This document shows positions 15,271-15,338 of a DNA stretch of 15,338 nucleotides, piece after piece. Source of the stretch: AWTP1-13 sp044868325 (GTDB lineage: Bacteria > Pseudomonadota > Alphaproteobacteria > Rhizobiales > Hyphomicrobiaceae); the NCBI GenBank assembly GCA_044868325.1, contig JBIOWI010000414.1, positions 1 to 15,338 of the forward strand, written 5' to 3'. The position numbers and the translations under genes are program-made. How positions within the stretch are numbered: position 1 is the first letter of the stretch; every line of letters starts with the position of its first letter. Below the pieces are notes generated by a model. It searched no databases and was not told the DNA's origin. It saw nothing but the letters and a program-made list of their open reading frames with translations.

Positions 15271-15338
15271 GTAGCGGGCGTCGCAGCGCAAACAGAGCAT
15301 GCGCTTCTGCATCTATCGTGCGGTGGGTTGGGGGTGTG

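Larger units (their letters stand above)
14994..15338. other. non-coding tail after ntrC, ending at window edge
   Basis: This stretch holds the REP-like inverted repeat, then about 90 bases with nothing recognised, then an AT-rich patch (15181-15245) with a promoter candidate, and a 12-bp palindrome. A reading frame is open from ATG 15231 or 15264 to the window end (36 or 25 codons). That is too short and unsupported by a ribosome site to be called as a gene. ntrY, often next in this gene order, cannot be recognised in these few codons. Confidence 0.5.

Overview
The window looks like a GC-rich alphaproteobacterial chromosome, most likely Hyphomicrobiales (Rhizobiales). The main reasons are a single-chain IspDF fusion gene divergent from a dusB(nifR3)-ntrB-ntrC cluster, an arrangement typical of that class, plus strong GC bias at third codon positions. 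No tRNA, rRNA, CRISPR array, transposase or phage gene was seen.

Left part (1-5940). A Tat-exported metal-dependent amidohydrolase (33-1676, minus) is followed by about 0.9 kb with no convincing gene. Then comes a two-gene unit: an MtnX-like HAD-IB phosphatase and a class III PLP aminotransferase 24 bp apart. After a 275-bp spacer with a palindrome and a strong hairpin comes an Est30-type alpha/beta-hydrolase carboxylesterase.

Middle part (5941-9950). A secreted DUF2147 protein (minus) is divergent from a tightly overlapping three-gene ABC exporter operon of the DevBCA type: an FtsX/DevC-like permease, a MacB/DevA-type ATPase and a HlyD/DevB-type adaptor. No outer-membrane channel gene lies in the window. 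A REPIN-like pair of inverted palindromes fills the gap between the exporter and the convergent ispDF, and its tip supplies the ispDF stop codon.

Right part (9948-15338). The bifunctional isoprenoid enzyme IspDF (minus) is divergent from dusB-ntrB-ntrC (tRNA dihydrouridine synthase, nitrogen sensor kinase, sigma54-dependent response regulator). dusB and ntrB overlap by ATGA, and ntrC follows ntrB after 14 bp. The intergenic region upstream of dusB holds a sigma54-like and a sigma70-like promoter candidate. After ntrC lies a 13-bp inverted repeat of a common dispersed intergenic type. It is followed by an AT-rich patch with a consensus TTGACA box and a 12-bp palindrome. ntrYX, the frequent next genes, are not recognisable before the window ends.

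Most of the window is ordinary chromosomal content with well-known families, and I did not find a clearly new system. The points most worth a second look are the uncharacterised phosphatase-aminotransferase pair, the REPIN that supplies the ispDF stop, the possible sigma54 promoter before dusB-ntrBC, and the regulatory-looking region after ntrC.
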